The notes: generated by a model not told the origin, from the letters alone. DNA of 64,000 bases from Pseudomonas sp. MWU16-30317 (GCF_020515695.1 NZ_JAIWJA010000012.1:62001-126000), one strand, 5' to 3'. Shown: positions 47,970-57,172, counted from the stretch's first letter. Numbers and translations are program-made.

Positions 47970-49835
47970 ATGAACATTGGATTTATCGGGGTGGGAAGCA
48001 TGGGCCGAGCAATCATCCCTGTGCTGATTGACGCGGGTCATCAGATCTTTGCGTGGAATCGCAGCCATGAAGCACTGGCCGGTTTGCAAGGGATGCAGGT
48101 GCTTGAATCCCCAACGGAGGCATTTGGGCAAGACATCGTTATCAGCATGCTTGCAGATGATCTTGCTGTTCGGGAGGTAATGCTGTCCTCGGGAGCTTTG
48201 GAGGCTGCAAGCAAACACTGCATTCATATCGTCATGTCGACGCTTTCACCCCAGTTGATGGAAGAGCTGCAAGCGCTCCACCATAAGCTTGGGACAGTGC
48301 TGGTAGCCGCGCCGGTTCTTGGTGTGCCCGCAGTGGCGGCCAAGGGTGGAATGAATATTCTGGCAGCAGGGCCTGATCAGGCCATCAAGAAAGTCCAACC
48401 GATCTTCGATGTGCTTGGGAAAAAAACCTGGCGGATGGGTAGCCATCCCGTTCAGGCCTGCATCGCGAAAGTTGCCGCAAACATGATGATCACCCAAGCT
48501 ATCGAGTCGCTCGCCGAAGCGAGCGTACTCGCCGAGCGCTACGGGCTAAGCCCGGCGGCATTTATCGAAGTCGTGACCGAGACGCTGTTTGCCTGCCCTA
48601 GCTATCGGCGCTATGGGCAGAATATTGTAAACAGCAGCTATGAGCCTGGGTTCAAGCTGTCCCTGGGTCTCAAGGACATCAATCTTGCCCTTGATGCTGC
48701 TAGCCCCAAGGGGCTGCGGCTGCCAGCCGCCAACGTCGTGCGATCCAGAATGATTGCCGCGCAAGCTCAAGGGCTAGGAGATAAGGATTGGTCGGCGTTT
48801 GCTACCGTGACGCAGGATTACCCAACAACTGCTGAGACTCAGGATCCGTGGCGGACAGCGCCCATGACTCATTCTCGGCGTGGCAATTTTTGGGTGACCG
48901 GACAGCGGGTCACTCGGCATGACAAGACTTATCAGAAGGGCCCGATGTATGTCGCATGGGAAGCACCCGAGCACATTACCCAACCTTATCCGGTTGTGCT
49001 CGTACACGGCGGCACCCTACAAGGCACCGAGTGGCTGGATACGCCCGAGGGTCGTCCGGGTTGGGCTCAGCGCTTTGTCGAAGCTGGTTATGTAGTCTTT
49101 CGGGTCGACAGGCCGGGCCACGGTCGTTCGCCTTATCACAGCGAAATCATGGGCGAGATGGGGCCACCTTTTTCCTACGAGCGTGCGCGTGAGGTTTATT
49201 TCCCCGAGGGTGGGGGCGAAACGCAGTGGCCGTTCGCAGCGGATGATGAGGCAGCTTTCGATTCTTTTATTGCGGCCTACGGCCCGATGCCAGCAGACCT
49301 GAGTGCGTCGCAAACACTGGATGCGGATCGTCTGGCTAGCCTGTTGGATCGGATCGGCAAGTCCATCATCGTTACCCACTCCGCTTCGGGCCCTGATGGG
49401 TGGCTGATTGCCGACCGCAGACCAAGCCTTGTCGCGGGCATCGTTGCAGTAGAGCCCATGGGTCCGGTGTTTGGGGATACACCCGGCATTGGATCTCTAG
49501 AGTGGGGACTGACAGCGGCACCGATCACCTTTGACCCGCCTCTCGCAACGGCAGCTCAGGTGCGAGCAGCGGATCCATTGACCTTGAAGATACCTGGGCT
49601 CAAGGGTGTACCCGTCGCACTTCTGACGGGGGAGACATCCATATTTGCCTCTTTCGCGACCAGCATTGTTCCTTTTCTGCGGACTGCCGGGGCAAGAGTC
49701 GACCATTTGGATCTGCCGGCACTGGGCATCCATGGCAACGGGCACGGATTGATCTATGAGCGCAACTCCGACGAGGCCTTTGAGGTGGTTTCAAACTGGC
49801 TCTCTACGTCCGTCAGCGCTTCCAGCAAGACATGA
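47970..49835 (+). CDS. Fusion of a 3-hydroxyisobutyrate-dehydrogenase-like domain and an alpha/beta-hydrolase
   Basis: 621 residues with two complete enzyme domains. Residues 1-290 are a beta-hydroxyacid dehydrogenase/imine-reductase-like unit: GFIGVGSMGRA (4-14), the substrate strand MSTLSP (89-94) and catalytic-type Lys-167 in AKVAANMM. Residues 300-621 are an alpha/beta-hydrolase: VVLVHGGTLQGTEW, FRVDRPGHGRSPY, nucleophile Ser-471 in VTHSASGP and His in IHGNGHGLIY. The hydrolase part has a possible old start at Met-299 (PMTHSRRGNFW), so two neighbouring genes may have merged in frame. It is divergent from a LysR gene and followed 25 bp later by a SnoaL-like gene. Substrate unknown; coupled reduction and hydrolysis of one compound is an inference. 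Confidence 0.85.
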   Translation: MNIGFIGVGSMGRAIIPVLIDAGHQIFAWNRSHEALAGLQGMQVLESPTEAFGQDIVISMLADDLAVREVMLSSGALEAASKHCIHIVMSTLSPQLMEELQALHHKLGTVLVAAPVLGVPAVAAKGGMNILAAGPDQAIKKVQPIFDVLGKKTWRMGSHPVQACIAKVAANMMITQAIESLAEASVLAERYGLSPAAFIEVVTETLFACPSYRRYGQNIVNSSYEPGFKLSLGLKDINLALDAASPKGLRLPAANVVRSRMIAAQAQGLGDKDWSAFATVTQDYPTTAETQDPWRTAPMTHSRRGNFWVTGQRVTRHDKTYQKGPMYVAWEAPEHITQPYPVVLVHGGTLQGTEWLDTPEGRPGWAQRFVEAGYVVFRVDRPGHGRSPYHSEIMGEMGPPFSYERAREVYFPEGGGETQWPFAADDEAAFDSFIAAYGPMPADLSASQTLDADRLASLLDRIGKSIIVTHSASGPDGWLIADRRPSLVAGIVAVEPMGPVFGDTPGIGSLEWGLTAAPITFDPPLATAAQVRAADPLTLKIPGLKGVPVALLTGETSIFASFATSIVPFLRTAGARVDHLDLPALGIHGNGHGLIYERNSDEAFEVVSNWLSTSVSASSKT

Positions 49836-49860
49836 GCAATTTGGTCAATGAGGACACACC

Positions 49861-50337
49861 ATGAATATTGAAACGCTGCTCGCCCGAGTGGATGCGTTAG
49901 AAAGTCGCGCTGCGATAGAGGCGCTCATCTCGGGTTACGCCAACGCGTTTGACCGCAGGGATCGAGGGCTTTTGCAGGAAATCTGGCACGAAGACGCAAT
50001 CTTGGATCTACCGGGGTTTGGGAGTGCCGCGAGTCGTGGTGAAATTTTGCAAATGGCAAATCACAACTGGGAAAAAATGCCCCACATGCATCACTGGATG
50101 GCCAACCCTTTGATTGAGATTGTCGGTGATAACGCCACTGCTACGGTTGCCGCTAACTGCCTGTTTCATGACATCGAACGTGGCCCGGTACAAGTAAGTG
50201 GACTCTACAACGACAGTTTTGCACGCCGCAGTGGACAGTGGCGCTTCCTGTCGCGGAGCTTCCAATTACACTACCTCACCCCGTTAAAAAACTGGGTGCC
50301 AGTAGCGGGCACTGAGCAGTTCATCACAAACAACTAA
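49861..50337 (+). CDS. SnoaL-like (NTF2-fold) protein
   Basis: 158 residues with the cone-shaped NTF2/SnoaL fold: LLARVDALESRAAIEALISGYANAFDRRD in parts, IWHEDAILDLPGFG, the MHHWMANPLIEIVGDNATATV strand and SGQWRFLSRSFQLHYLTP. Related SnoaL_4 proteins are dehydratases, isomerases or small subunits of ring-hydroxylating systems. Its start lies 25 bp after the fusion gene, so the two are probably co-transcribed and act on the same substrate. The conserved His pair in MPHMHHW could be catalytic. Specific activity unknown. Confidence 0.84.
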   Translation: MNIETLLARVDALESRAAIEALISGYANAFDRRDRGLLQEIWHEDAILDLPGFGSAASRGEILQMANHNWEKMPHMHHWMANPLIEIVGDNATATVAANCLFHDIERGPVQVSGLYNDSFARRSGQWRFLSRSFQLHYLTPLKNWVPVAGTEQFITNN

Positions 50338-50519
50338 AAGACTTGACATGTTTGCTGATCAAGTTCATCTCGCCCATCAACTTGCATACCTTGAATCGCC
50401 CGATATGCATGCCGTCCACTTTCATCGTCAGCATGATGCTTCACAGCCCATGCGACGAAGACCCGTTACGACACCCAGGACCTCACGTTTCAAGGAGCCA
50501 TACACTGATTCATGCCTGA

Positions 50520-52040
50520 TCAAGCGGCAATCTTCACGCCCTCCATGAATTTTTGAAGACGAGCCGAATCCGTACCTTTCAGTAGCGTTTGCGGTGGTGC
50601 GTCATGCAGGACTTCGCCGCTTTCCATATAAACGATGCGGTCACAGACGCCAAAGGCAAAGTTCATCTCGTGGGTGACGATGACCATCGTCATGCCTTCT
50701 TCGGCAAGCTGCGTGATGACCTTCAACACTTCATGTACCAATTCTGGATCAAGTGCCGACGTCGGCTCGTCAAACAGCATGACAGCCGGCCGCATAGCCA
50801 AGGCACGTGCAATGGCAACGCGCTGCTGCTGGCCACCGGAGAGTTGATGTGGGTACTTGTAGGCATGCTCGGCAAGTCCGACCTTGGTCAGCATCGCCAG
50901 GCTCAACAAGCGAATCGCTTCACGACTGTCATGCTGGTGATACAGCGGCGCCATCATCACGTTATCCAGCACAGTGCGATGAGCAATCAGGTTAAAGCCC
51001 TGGAATACCATGCCTACGTGAACGATGCGATCCAGATGCTGTTTGACAGCGCCACCCTTTTCACGGCTTTCAATGCCGCTCAAGAAGGGTGCCCCCTGCA
51101 GCAGCACCTCGCCTTTGTTAAGCGTTTCAAGGCCATTGAGACAGCGTATCAGTGTGGTCTTACCCGAGCCTGACGGTCCGATGATGGAAATGACCTCGCC
51201 CCATTTCACCCTGAGGGATACCCCCTTGATGACCTCGTTCGGACCGTAGGATTTGCGCCCGTTCAGCAGTTCCAGGGCGTATTCGCCTTTGTGCTCAAGT
51301 TCGAGTGCCTTGCGCGTGCTGACTTGCGCGCCGCTGACCGCTATGGGATCGGCGATACCCGGTTGGCGGCGAGCAATATCCAGCTTTCGTTCGAGCGCCT
51401 TGAGCAGGAAGCCGAACACTGTAACGATCAGAACGTAGTAGCACGCTACCGCCGTGAGCGTTTCAAGGATCAGAAAGTTTTGCGTGTATAGACGCTCGCC
51501 TACCAGCAGAATTTCCGCGAGGGAAATGACCGAAACCAAGGAAGTCAATTTGACGATGGTGATGTATTCATTGATCAGCGTAGGCAGCGCTATACGAAAT
51601 GCTTGTGGTACGACAATCAACCGCTGAATTCCGACATAACGAATACCCAAGGCTTTTCCCGCTTCAAGCTGCCCCTTGGCGACGGCCAACAAACCACCCC
51701 TGTGAATTTCCGCCGTGTAGGCCGCTTCGCTCAGCACCAGCGCAATCAGGCCGGCGACGAAGGGATTGCCCAGCCAACCGCTGGTGGAGGGAAAGACCTG
51801 AGGTACGTTGTAGATGAAGATCAGCAATACCAGCAGCGGCAAGCTGCGGAAGAACCAGATATAAAGGCCCGCTGCGCCCCTTATGACGGAATTACCGGAT
51901 TGTTTGCCAAGCGCCAGCACGAAGCCGGCCACGATACCTAGCAGCCAGGTCGTGACACTGAGCTGGACAACCGTCCACGATGCCTGCCAGAAGGCGACAT
52001 CGGTAAATAAGCTGATGACATAATTCCAATCGAACGGCAT
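50520..52040 (-). CDS. Polar amino-acid ABC transporter, permease and ATPase in one chain
   Basis: 506 residues. The first 230 are a HisM/GlnP-type permease (TVVQLSVTTWLLGIVAGFVLAL, and the EAA-like loop EAGKALGIRYVGIQRLIVVPQA). From about residue 265 follows a complete GlnQ-type ATPase with Walker A GPSGSGKTT, signature LSGGQQQR, Walker B VMLFDEPTSALD and the switch His in VIVTHEMNF. Such permease-ATPase chains are known but less common than separate genes. ATG 52040 (MPFDWNYV) is used, not the frame to 52094. It is 62 bp downstream of its solute-binding protein gene. Confidence 0.93.
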   Translation of the reverse strand: MPFDWNYVISLFTDVAFWQASWTVVQLSVTTWLLGIVAGFVLALGKQSGNSVIRGAAGLYIWFFRSLPLLVLLIFIYNVPQVFPSTSGWLGNPFVAGLIALVLSEAAYTAEIHRGGLLAVAKGQLEAGKALGIRYVGIQRLIVVPQAFRIALPTLINEYITIVKLTSLVSVISLAEILLVGERLYTQNFLILETLTAVACYYVLIVTVFGFLLKALERKLDIARRQPGIADPIAVSGAQVSTRKALELEHKGEYALELLNGRKSYGPNEVIKGVSLRVKWGEVISIIGPSGSGKTTLIRCLNGLETLNKGEVLLQGAPFLSGIESREKGGAVKQHLDRIVHVGMVFQGFNLIAHRTVLDNVMMAPLYHQHDSREAIRLLSLAMLTKVGLAEHAYKYPHQLSGGQQQRVAIARALAMRPAVMLFDEPTSALDPELVHEVLKVITQLAEEGMTMVIVTHEMNFAFGVCDRIVYMESGEVLHDAPPQTLLKGTDSARLQKFMEGVKIAA

Positions 52041-52102
52041 AAAGACTCCTGCGTCGGCGAGCTGCCGAAGACTCCCGTTGGAGCGCTCCGGCACCAGGAC
52101 AA

Positions 52103-52933
52103 TTATTTACTGGCGTAAGCCGCGGCGACGTCTTCAGGGGTAGGTTCTTGAAGGTTGTAGCTTGTCAGCATTGCCTGGTATTCGCCGTTCCTCTTCAGAC
52201 GTTCCAGTTGTTCGGTGAGGGCTGCTACCAACGCAGTATTGCCCTTGGCCACGCCCAGGCCGATGACGACCGGTTCCAAAATGGTTTTTGAAGTGATCGC
52301 CAAGCGTCCATTGGTTTGCTTGACCAGCATTTGCGAGACTGCCGCATCATCAAATTGCACATCGGCGGCGCGCGACAGCAATGCCTGGGCAGCCAGCGGC
52401 GATGAGTCATACTCTTGGACGACGATGGGGCCCAGCCCCGCCGGAGCACAATGGTCGGTCGAAAGCTTGGCCAGGGTAGGCACCCACGCCGCGCCTTTGA
52501 GGGAGGCCACCTTCTTGCCGCAGAGGTCCCCAGGGATCTGCGGCTGGAAATCGCTGCCCTTGAGGGTCATCAGCGAACCGCCAGTCTTCAGGTAGGGCAC
52601 GTAGTCGATCTGCTTGGCGCGCGCCGGGGTGATGTAAAGCGCCGAGGCGATGACATCGAATTTTTTTCCGGTCAGGCCAATGACCAGGTTGGCGAACCGG
52701 GTGTCGTCGATCTTGGGCGTGAGCGAAAGGCCCTTGGCTATCTTGCTCATCAGCTCGGCATCAAAGCCTGCAGGCACGTCCTTTTCGAAGTAATCGAAGG
52801 GGGCCCAGGTGAGGTCGGAGCCGATGGTGAGTACGCCACTTTGGAGCGTTGGCAGTTGTGCTGCACTGGCATTCGCGGCAACAGCGGTGAGGCCACACAC
52901 CAGCAGGGTTTTAATCAGACGAGAGCTGAACAT
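52103..52933 (-). CDS. ABC transporter solute-binding protein, amino-acid type
   Basis: 276 residues. A signal peptide (FSSRLIKTLLVCGLTAVAANASA) precedes a family 3 binding protein: LTIGSDLTWAPFDYFEKDVPAGFDAELMSKIAK in parts and VIGLTGKKFDVIASALYITPARAKQIDYV. ATG 52933 gives a proper signal peptide. It delivers a polar amino acid or derivative to the permease-ATPase encoded next. The ligand is expected to be the substrate of the M24/M20/ammonia-lyase enzymes upstream in the operon; this is inferred from clustering. Confidence 0.92.
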   Translation of the reverse strand: MFSSRLIKTLLVCGLTAVAANASAAQLPTLQSGVLTIGSDLTWAPFDYFEKDVPAGFDAELMSKIAKGLSLTPKIDDTRFANLVIGLTGKKFDVIASALYITPARAKQIDYVPYLKTGGSLMTLKGSDFQPQIPGDLCGKKVASLKGAAWVPTLAKLSTDHCAPAGLGPIVVQEYDSSPLAAQALLSRAADVQFDDAAVSQMLVKQTNGRLAITSKTILEPVVIGLGVAKGNTALVAALTEQLERLKRNGEYQAMLTSYNLQEPTPEDVAAAYASK

Positions 52934-52961
52934 GAGGTATTCCTGAATCAAGAAGTAGGGT

Positions 52962-54122
52962 TCAGAGAGCAATGACGGGCATTTCGCGCGGCGCGCGACG
53001 GGTCAATATCTGCGGGCCAGCGCTGGTGATATGGACATTTTCTTCATGCACGATCATCTTCCCGGGCGCGTACTCCATACCGGGTTCGATCGTGATGACC
53101 ATCCCTTCTGCCAATACTGTGTCGTCACCTGGCATGTGCGAAGGCGGCTCGGTCAATTGCAAACCTAGCCCATGCCCAAGCCGGCCCACGTTGTTGCGCA
53201 ACATCCCGGCCGGTTCCAGAACATCCATCATCGCGCGCCACAGCTCGGAAACCTTGGTACCCGGCACGGCGATTTTCATGGCTGCTTCGGTGGCGTCCCA
53301 AATCGCTTCGTTTGCACGCAGCGCTGCGTCGGCAACGCGGCCAAAACCGAAGTTACGGTCGAAGTCGCAGAAGTAACCATTCACGGTGGCGCCGACGTCG
53401 ATGATCAGCACGTCGCCGTTTTCGATCACGCGGCCACTGGGCCGAGAAATGATTTGTTCATAGCCGCCCATGCCGGATGCTGCAGCCATGAACGGTACGG
53501 CGTGAGCACCGCCCTGGATGATGTCGACCGTCAGCGCCTTGGCGATTTCGCGCTCGCTCTGCCCGCAACGAGCGTGGGCTGGCAATTTGTCGAAGGCATC
53601 GCTGACGATGGTGCACGACTCACGAATGTACGCCACCTCCGCAGACGACTTGATCGCCCGGACATTCCAGATGCAAGGAGAACCGTCTACCAACTCGCAA
53701 GCCCTGAGGCTGTCTTTGAGTTTCAACAGATCGTTGACGGGCATGCGGATCGTCGACTCGCGGCCCATTTCCATACCCACGCGGCCATGCCGACGAGGTA
53801 GGCCCAACAGCGCCTCGGTCAGCAAGGTAACGCCTTCGTCACCAGGGCGCGGCGCTGGCCAGCTCAGGGTCTGCCCGATCCAGCTGCCTTTTAGCAGCGG
53901 TGCACCAATCTCCGGAACCACCGCAATGCACAAACCATCGGCCGGAATGATCAGAAACCACGGCCGGGTCGGGCTTTCCCAGAATTGGCTGTCGAAACCA
54001 CTGAAATAGCGGAAGTTAGGCGGTGAAGTCACCAGCAGGGCGTCGAGCTGGTGCAGTTTCATCTCGGTTTGGGCGCGCGCTACACGCCCCTCGAATTCAG
54101 CGCTGGGAAAGGCGAGATCCAT
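52962..54122 (-). CDS. M24-family metallohydrolase (Xaa-Pro dipeptidase/creatinase/DoeA-like)
   Basis: 386 residues with an N-terminal creatinase-like domain (QLDALLVTSPPNFRYFSGFDSQ in parts) and a C-terminal pita-bread domain. The metal ligands are Asp in VLIIDVGATVNGYFCDFDRNF (two Asp, in parts), His in GHGLGLQL, Glu in TIEPGMEY and Glu in IVHEENVHI, so it is a metal enzyme and not a metal-free creatinase. Ectoine hydrolase DoeA has the same layout and also sits beside an AsnC regulator, but the DoeB partner is not here. Placed 28 bp from the binding-protein gene. Probable substrates are a cyclic amidine, dipeptide or amide of an unusual amino acid. Confidence 0.88.
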   Translation of the reverse strand: MDLAFPSAEFEGRVARAQTEMKLHQLDALLVTSPPNFRYFSGFDSQFWESPTRPWFLIIPADGLCIAVVPEIGAPLLKGSWIGQTLSWPAPRPGDEGVTLLTEALLGLPRRHGRVGMEMGRESTIRMPVNDLLKLKDSLRACELVDGSPCIWNVRAIKSSAEVAYIRESCTIVSDAFDKLPAHARCGQSEREIAKALTVDIIQGGAHAVPFMAAASGMGGYEQIISRPSGRVIENGDVLIIDVGATVNGYFCDFDRNFGFGRVADAALRANEAIWDATEAAMKIAVPGTKVSELWRAMMDVLEPAGMLRNNVGRLGHGLGLQLTEPPSHMPGDDTVLAEGMVITIEPGMEYAPGKMIVHEENVHITSAGPQILTRRAPREMPVIAL

Positions 54123-54165
54123 GGTTATCTCCAAAAGTTGAGTAAGTGGCAGCCAATCAAGGAAC

Positions 54166-55395
54166 TCACGCAGGCGTCGCAAGCGACCACAACGCGTCGG
54201 TCAATATCTGTGCGCCTGCGACGAGGTCTTCGTCGTGCGTCTTCTCTTTAGGGTTATGGCTGATGCCGCCGATACTGGGGACGAAGAGCATGGCGGTCGG
54301 GCACAGCGTGGCCATCATCTGGGCGTCGTGGCTGGCACCGGAGACCATGCGCTGGGTACTGGCGCCGCGTGCTTTGGCGGTGGCTTCCAGGGTGTCGCAC
54401 AGCGTCGCATCGAACTTCACGCTAAGCGCTCGGGATAGATGGCTGAGCTGAACCGTGAATCCAAGGGCTTCAAGCTTTGCGGCCTCGGCTCTCAACAACA
54501 GGTCTGCTTCGCGCAATCGAACATCCTCTACGTCGCGAAAGTCGACGGTAAAGCGGGCCAGGCCCGGCACGACATTGATCGCGTTCGGCTCCAAGGCAAA
54601 CGTCCCGATAGTGGCGACCGCTGGCAGGTGTTCAACGCTGGCAGCGGCTGACAACGCACAAGCCAGGCGCATGGCAGCCATGCCGGCATCCAGCCGCAGC
54701 GGCATCGGTGTAGTCCCGGCGTGATTCGCGCAGCCGTGCACCTTTACCTCCCACCAGGAGTGCCCCTGAACCCCCTCGACAATTCCGATGGCTTTGCCAT
54801 CGGCTTCGAGACAGGGCCCCTGCTCGATATGCAACTCGACGAATACGCTGGGTAACAGTGCCCACGGAGAGGACTGGCCGGCGTAGCCGATCCGGTTCAG
54901 CTCGGCGCCAACGGAGTTGCCATCACGGGACTCTGTCGCCAATGCATCCTCAAGGCTGATGTCTTTGGCAATGACTCTGGACCCGAGCAGATCGGGAGAA
55001 AACCGGACCCCCTCCTCATTGCTGAAGACAGCAACGGCCAAGCAAGCAACGGGTTGCAGGGCTGCGTCGCGAATCGCTTGAAGCATCTCGATGCCGGCAA
55101 CCACGCCGTAGCAGCCATCGAGCTGTCCGCCTCTGACTACCGTGTCAATATGTGAGCCGGTCATGATGGGTGCTTGCGGTGACGTGCCTTGGACGACGCC
55201 ATAGAGATTACCGATGCTGTCTACGGTAACCACCGCACCGGCTTGCTCCAGCCACGTCCTGATCAAATCACGCGCGCACGCATCTTCATCGCTGAACGCT
55301 AGCCGGGTGCACCCACCGGACTCGATAGCGCCGATGCCACCGAGCGTTCGAAGACGCGCCAACATCCGCTCGCCATCGATGATCGGCCAACTCAT
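54166..55395 (-). CDS. M20-family Zn amidohydrolase (N-carbamoyl-amino-acid/allantoate type)
   Basis: 409 residues. The bimetal site is visible: His in MTGSHIDTV, Asp in GGQLDGCYGV, Glu pair in FSNEEGVRF, His in VELHIEQGP and the late His in GGISHNPKE. LHIEQGP and HAGTTPMPLR are typical of L-N-carbamoylases, beta-ureidopropionase and allantoate amidohydrolase. It would remove a carbamoyl or acyl group from an amino acid. Its start overlaps the stop of the ammonia-lyase-like gene by 4 bp, indicating tight coupling. A 43-bp gap separates it from the M24 gene. Confidence 0.9.
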   Translation of the reverse strand: MSWPIIDGERMLARLRTLGGIGAIESGGCTRLAFSDEDACARDLIRTWLEQAGAVVTVDSIGNLYGVVQGTSPQAPIMTGSHIDTVVRGGQLDGCYGVVAGIEMLQAIRDAALQPVACLAVAVFSNEEGVRFSPDLLGSRVIAKDISLEDALATESRDGNSVGAELNRIGYAGQSSPWALLPSVFVELHIEQGPCLEADGKAIGIVEGVQGHSWWEVKVHGCANHAGTTPMPLRLDAGMAAMRLACALSAAASVEHLPAVATIGTFALEPNAINVVPGLARFTVDFRDVEDVRLREADLLLRAEAAKLEALGFTVQLSHLSRALSVKFDATLCDTLEATAKARGASTQRMVSGASHDAQMMATLCPTAMLFVPSIGGISHNPKEKTHDEDLVAGAQILTDALWSLATPA

Positions 55396-56582
55396 GGCAA
55401 TGCCCTGGCTTTGATCAAAAGCGACTCGTATAGCGCTTCGTCCGTGGCGCCTTCGGTATTGAACAGCAGCACTACCGAATCGGCATTCAAGCCCAGTAAC
55501 TGCTTGGCTTGCGCCGAGGCCAGGATCGTCTGCAAGCCCCCTAGGCCGGCCGCACCACTCTCCCCGCCTTGAACGACAGGGTCATTGCCCAAAGGCATTG
55601 CCATCGCGACCATCGCGCGCAGCCCCGCTTCATCCGGGATGGTCATGAAAGCCGATGCCTGTTTCGCCAAAATGCGCCAGGCGATCAACGAAGGCTCATA
55701 ACACTCCAGCATCGCCATGACAGTCGCTTGCTGGGGAGCAATGCGGGTGGCGTGGCCGTTCCTGGCGCTGTCATACAGACACGCCGCCTTGTCCGGCTCG
55801 ACCACAATGACCCTTGGCGCTGCCTCTCCCAAGGCATTGGTCAAGTACGCAGAGACAGCGGCGGCAAACCCTCCCACACCGGCCTGTAGAAATACATGGG
55901 TGACCGATCTGCCCAACCGCAGCGACTGCTCGACAGCTTCCTTCGCCATGACCAGGTAACCCTGCATGACCCAAGTGGGAATGTGTTCATAGCCCGGCCA
56001 CGAAGTATCGGAGACCACATGCCAGCCATGATCGGTGGCCATACGCGAGGCATGTGCAACCGAGTCATCGTAGTTGCCTGGCACGCGGATGACTTCAGCC
56101 CCTTGTGCCTTGATGGCATCGGCGCGGCTCTGGCTGACGCCTTCATGGACGAAGATCACCGACCTGCAGCCCACGACCCTCGCGGCGGCAGCCACCGAGC
56201 GACCATGATTGCCGTCGGTAGCGCAGGTCACTGTCAACCCGGCGGCGCCCGCTCGCACCGCAGGTAGATTGACATCGGCCGCGCCGAGCCGATGGCCCAA
56301 TGCATTGCCCACTTCCTGTAGCACCAGTCTGACAACAGCGTGGCCGCCCCCCAGGGCTTTGAAACTACGCAAGCTGGAACGTTGCCCCTCATCCTTGAGC
56401 AGAATCGATCCGAGTCCGAGACTGCCAGCCAGAGTATTCAGCTCATAAAGAGGCGTCTGCTGGTAATCGATACAGGTCAGGTGGTTCTGGACGCTCTCCA
56501 CTGCACCTAAAGAAAAAGCTTCAGTCGCAGACTGCCGGACCGAGAGCGATTGAGAAAAACCAGAATTGAGATGAAAAGACAT
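55392..56582 (-). CDS. Diaminopropionate ammonia-lyase-like PLP enzyme
   Basis: 396 residues of fold type II PLP enzymes. The Lys that binds PLP is in RSFKALGGGHAV, the phosphate loop in VTCATDGNHGRSVAAAA, and ESGAAGLGG is near the end. The long N-terminal part and AMLECYEPSLIAWRIL resemble DpaL/YgeX-type ammonia-lyases rather than threonine dehydratases. It would cleave 2,3-diaminopropionate to pyruvate and ammonia. ATG 56582 (MSFHLNSGF) is used, not 56630. It is first in the five-gene operon and faces the AsnC/Lrp regulator across 116 bp. Confidence 0.88.
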   Translation of the reverse strand: MSFHLNSGFSQSLSVRQSATEAFSLGAVESVQNHLTCIDYQQTPLYELNTLAGSLGLGSILLKDEGQRSSLRSFKALGGGHAVVRLVLQEVGNALGHRLGAADVNLPAVRAGAAGLTVTCATDGNHGRSVAAAARVVGCRSVIFVHEGVSQSRADAIKAQGAEVIRVPGNYDDSVAHASRMATDHGWHVVSDTSWPGYEHIPTWVMQGYLVMAKEAVEQSLRLGRSVTHVFLQAGVGGFAAAVSAYLTNALGEAAPRVIVVEPDKAACLYDSARNGHATRIAPQQATVMAMLECYEPSLIAWRILAKQASAFMTIPDEAGLRAMVAMAMPLGNDPVVQGGESGAAGLGGLQTILASAQAKQLLGLNADSVVLLFNTEGATDEALYESLLIKARALP

Positions 56583-56665
56583 CGAAGGACCTGGGCACCG
56601 AGTTAAGATGAAGAGAATATAGGCTTTCAATGCTTATAAATGGTCTCTAAAAACGGCCCTCCCAA

Positions 56666-56678
56666 GATAAAAATTATC
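56666..56678. promoter_or_regulatory. AT-rich palindrome GATAA-AAA-TTATC, Lrp/AsnC operator candidate
   Basis: Perfect 5-bp inverted repeat with an AAA centre, 20 bp before the lrp-type start in the 116-bp divergent gap. AT-rich palindromes of this size suit Lrp/AsnC regulators, which are often autoregulated. Pattern-based call only. Confidence 0.45.
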
Positions 56679-56698
56679 GCGACATCACTGAGAAGTTT

Positions 56699-57172
56699 AT
56701 GAATCCCCCCCACGCCACCCTCGACGCTTTCGACCTGAAACTGCTGGATCTGATGCAGCGCAACAATCAGCTGCCGATACGTGAGCTGGCAGAGCGAGTC
56801 AGTCTATCGCTCCCCGCCGTTGCCAAGAGACTTCAGCGGCTGAGAAAGGCCGGCGTGATCGCTTCGGACATTAGCGTCCTCTCCCCCGAACTGACCGGGG
56901 TCGGCACCACCATCATCGTCAACGTCTCGGTTGAAAATGAGGCCGTTGAACAGTTGGATGAGATACGCGAAAGGTTTTTGCGCTGCCCTCAGGTTCAACA
57001 GTGCTACTACGTGACTGGCGATATCGACTTCATATTGATCATGGCGGTGAGGGACATGAAAGAGTACGAGAAACTGACCCGCGAACTGTTTTTTGAAGGC
57101 GGCAACGTCCGACGCTTCAGGACATTCGTGACGATGGATCGCGTCAAGGTTTCGCTGGGCCTTGCGCTCTGA
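56699..57172 (+). CDS. Lrp/AsnC-family transcriptional regulator
   Basis: 157 residues: an N-terminal helix-turn-helix (FDLKLLDLMQRNNQLPIRELAERVSLSLPAVAKRLQRL in parts) and a RAM effector domain (VQQCYYVTGDIDFILIMAVRDMKEYEKL in parts). Length and order are standard. Divergent from the ammonia-lyase/M20/M24/ABC operon, it probably activates or derepresses it in response to the amino-acid substrate, as DoeX does for ectoine genes. ATG 56699 is used. Confidence 0.92.
   Translation: MNPPHATLDAFDLKLLDLMQRNNQLPIRELAERVSLSLPAVAKRLQRLRKAGVIASDISVLSPELTGVGTTIIVNVSVENEAVEQLDEIRERFLRCPQVQQCYYVTGDIDFILIMAVRDMKEYEKLTRELFFEGGNVRRFRTFVTMDRVKVSLGLAL

Noticed and set aside
50348..50548. Small plus-strand frame after the SnoaL-like gene
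   Set aside because: No ribosome site of quality, no recognisable motif, and it overlaps the end of the transporter gene on the other strand.
52962..57172. Ectoine degradation operon
   Set aside because: The M24 and AsnC parts fit, but DoeB, the diaminobutyrate aminotransferase and the ectoine-type transporter are absent, and the PLP enzyme resembles diaminopropionate ammonia-lyase.
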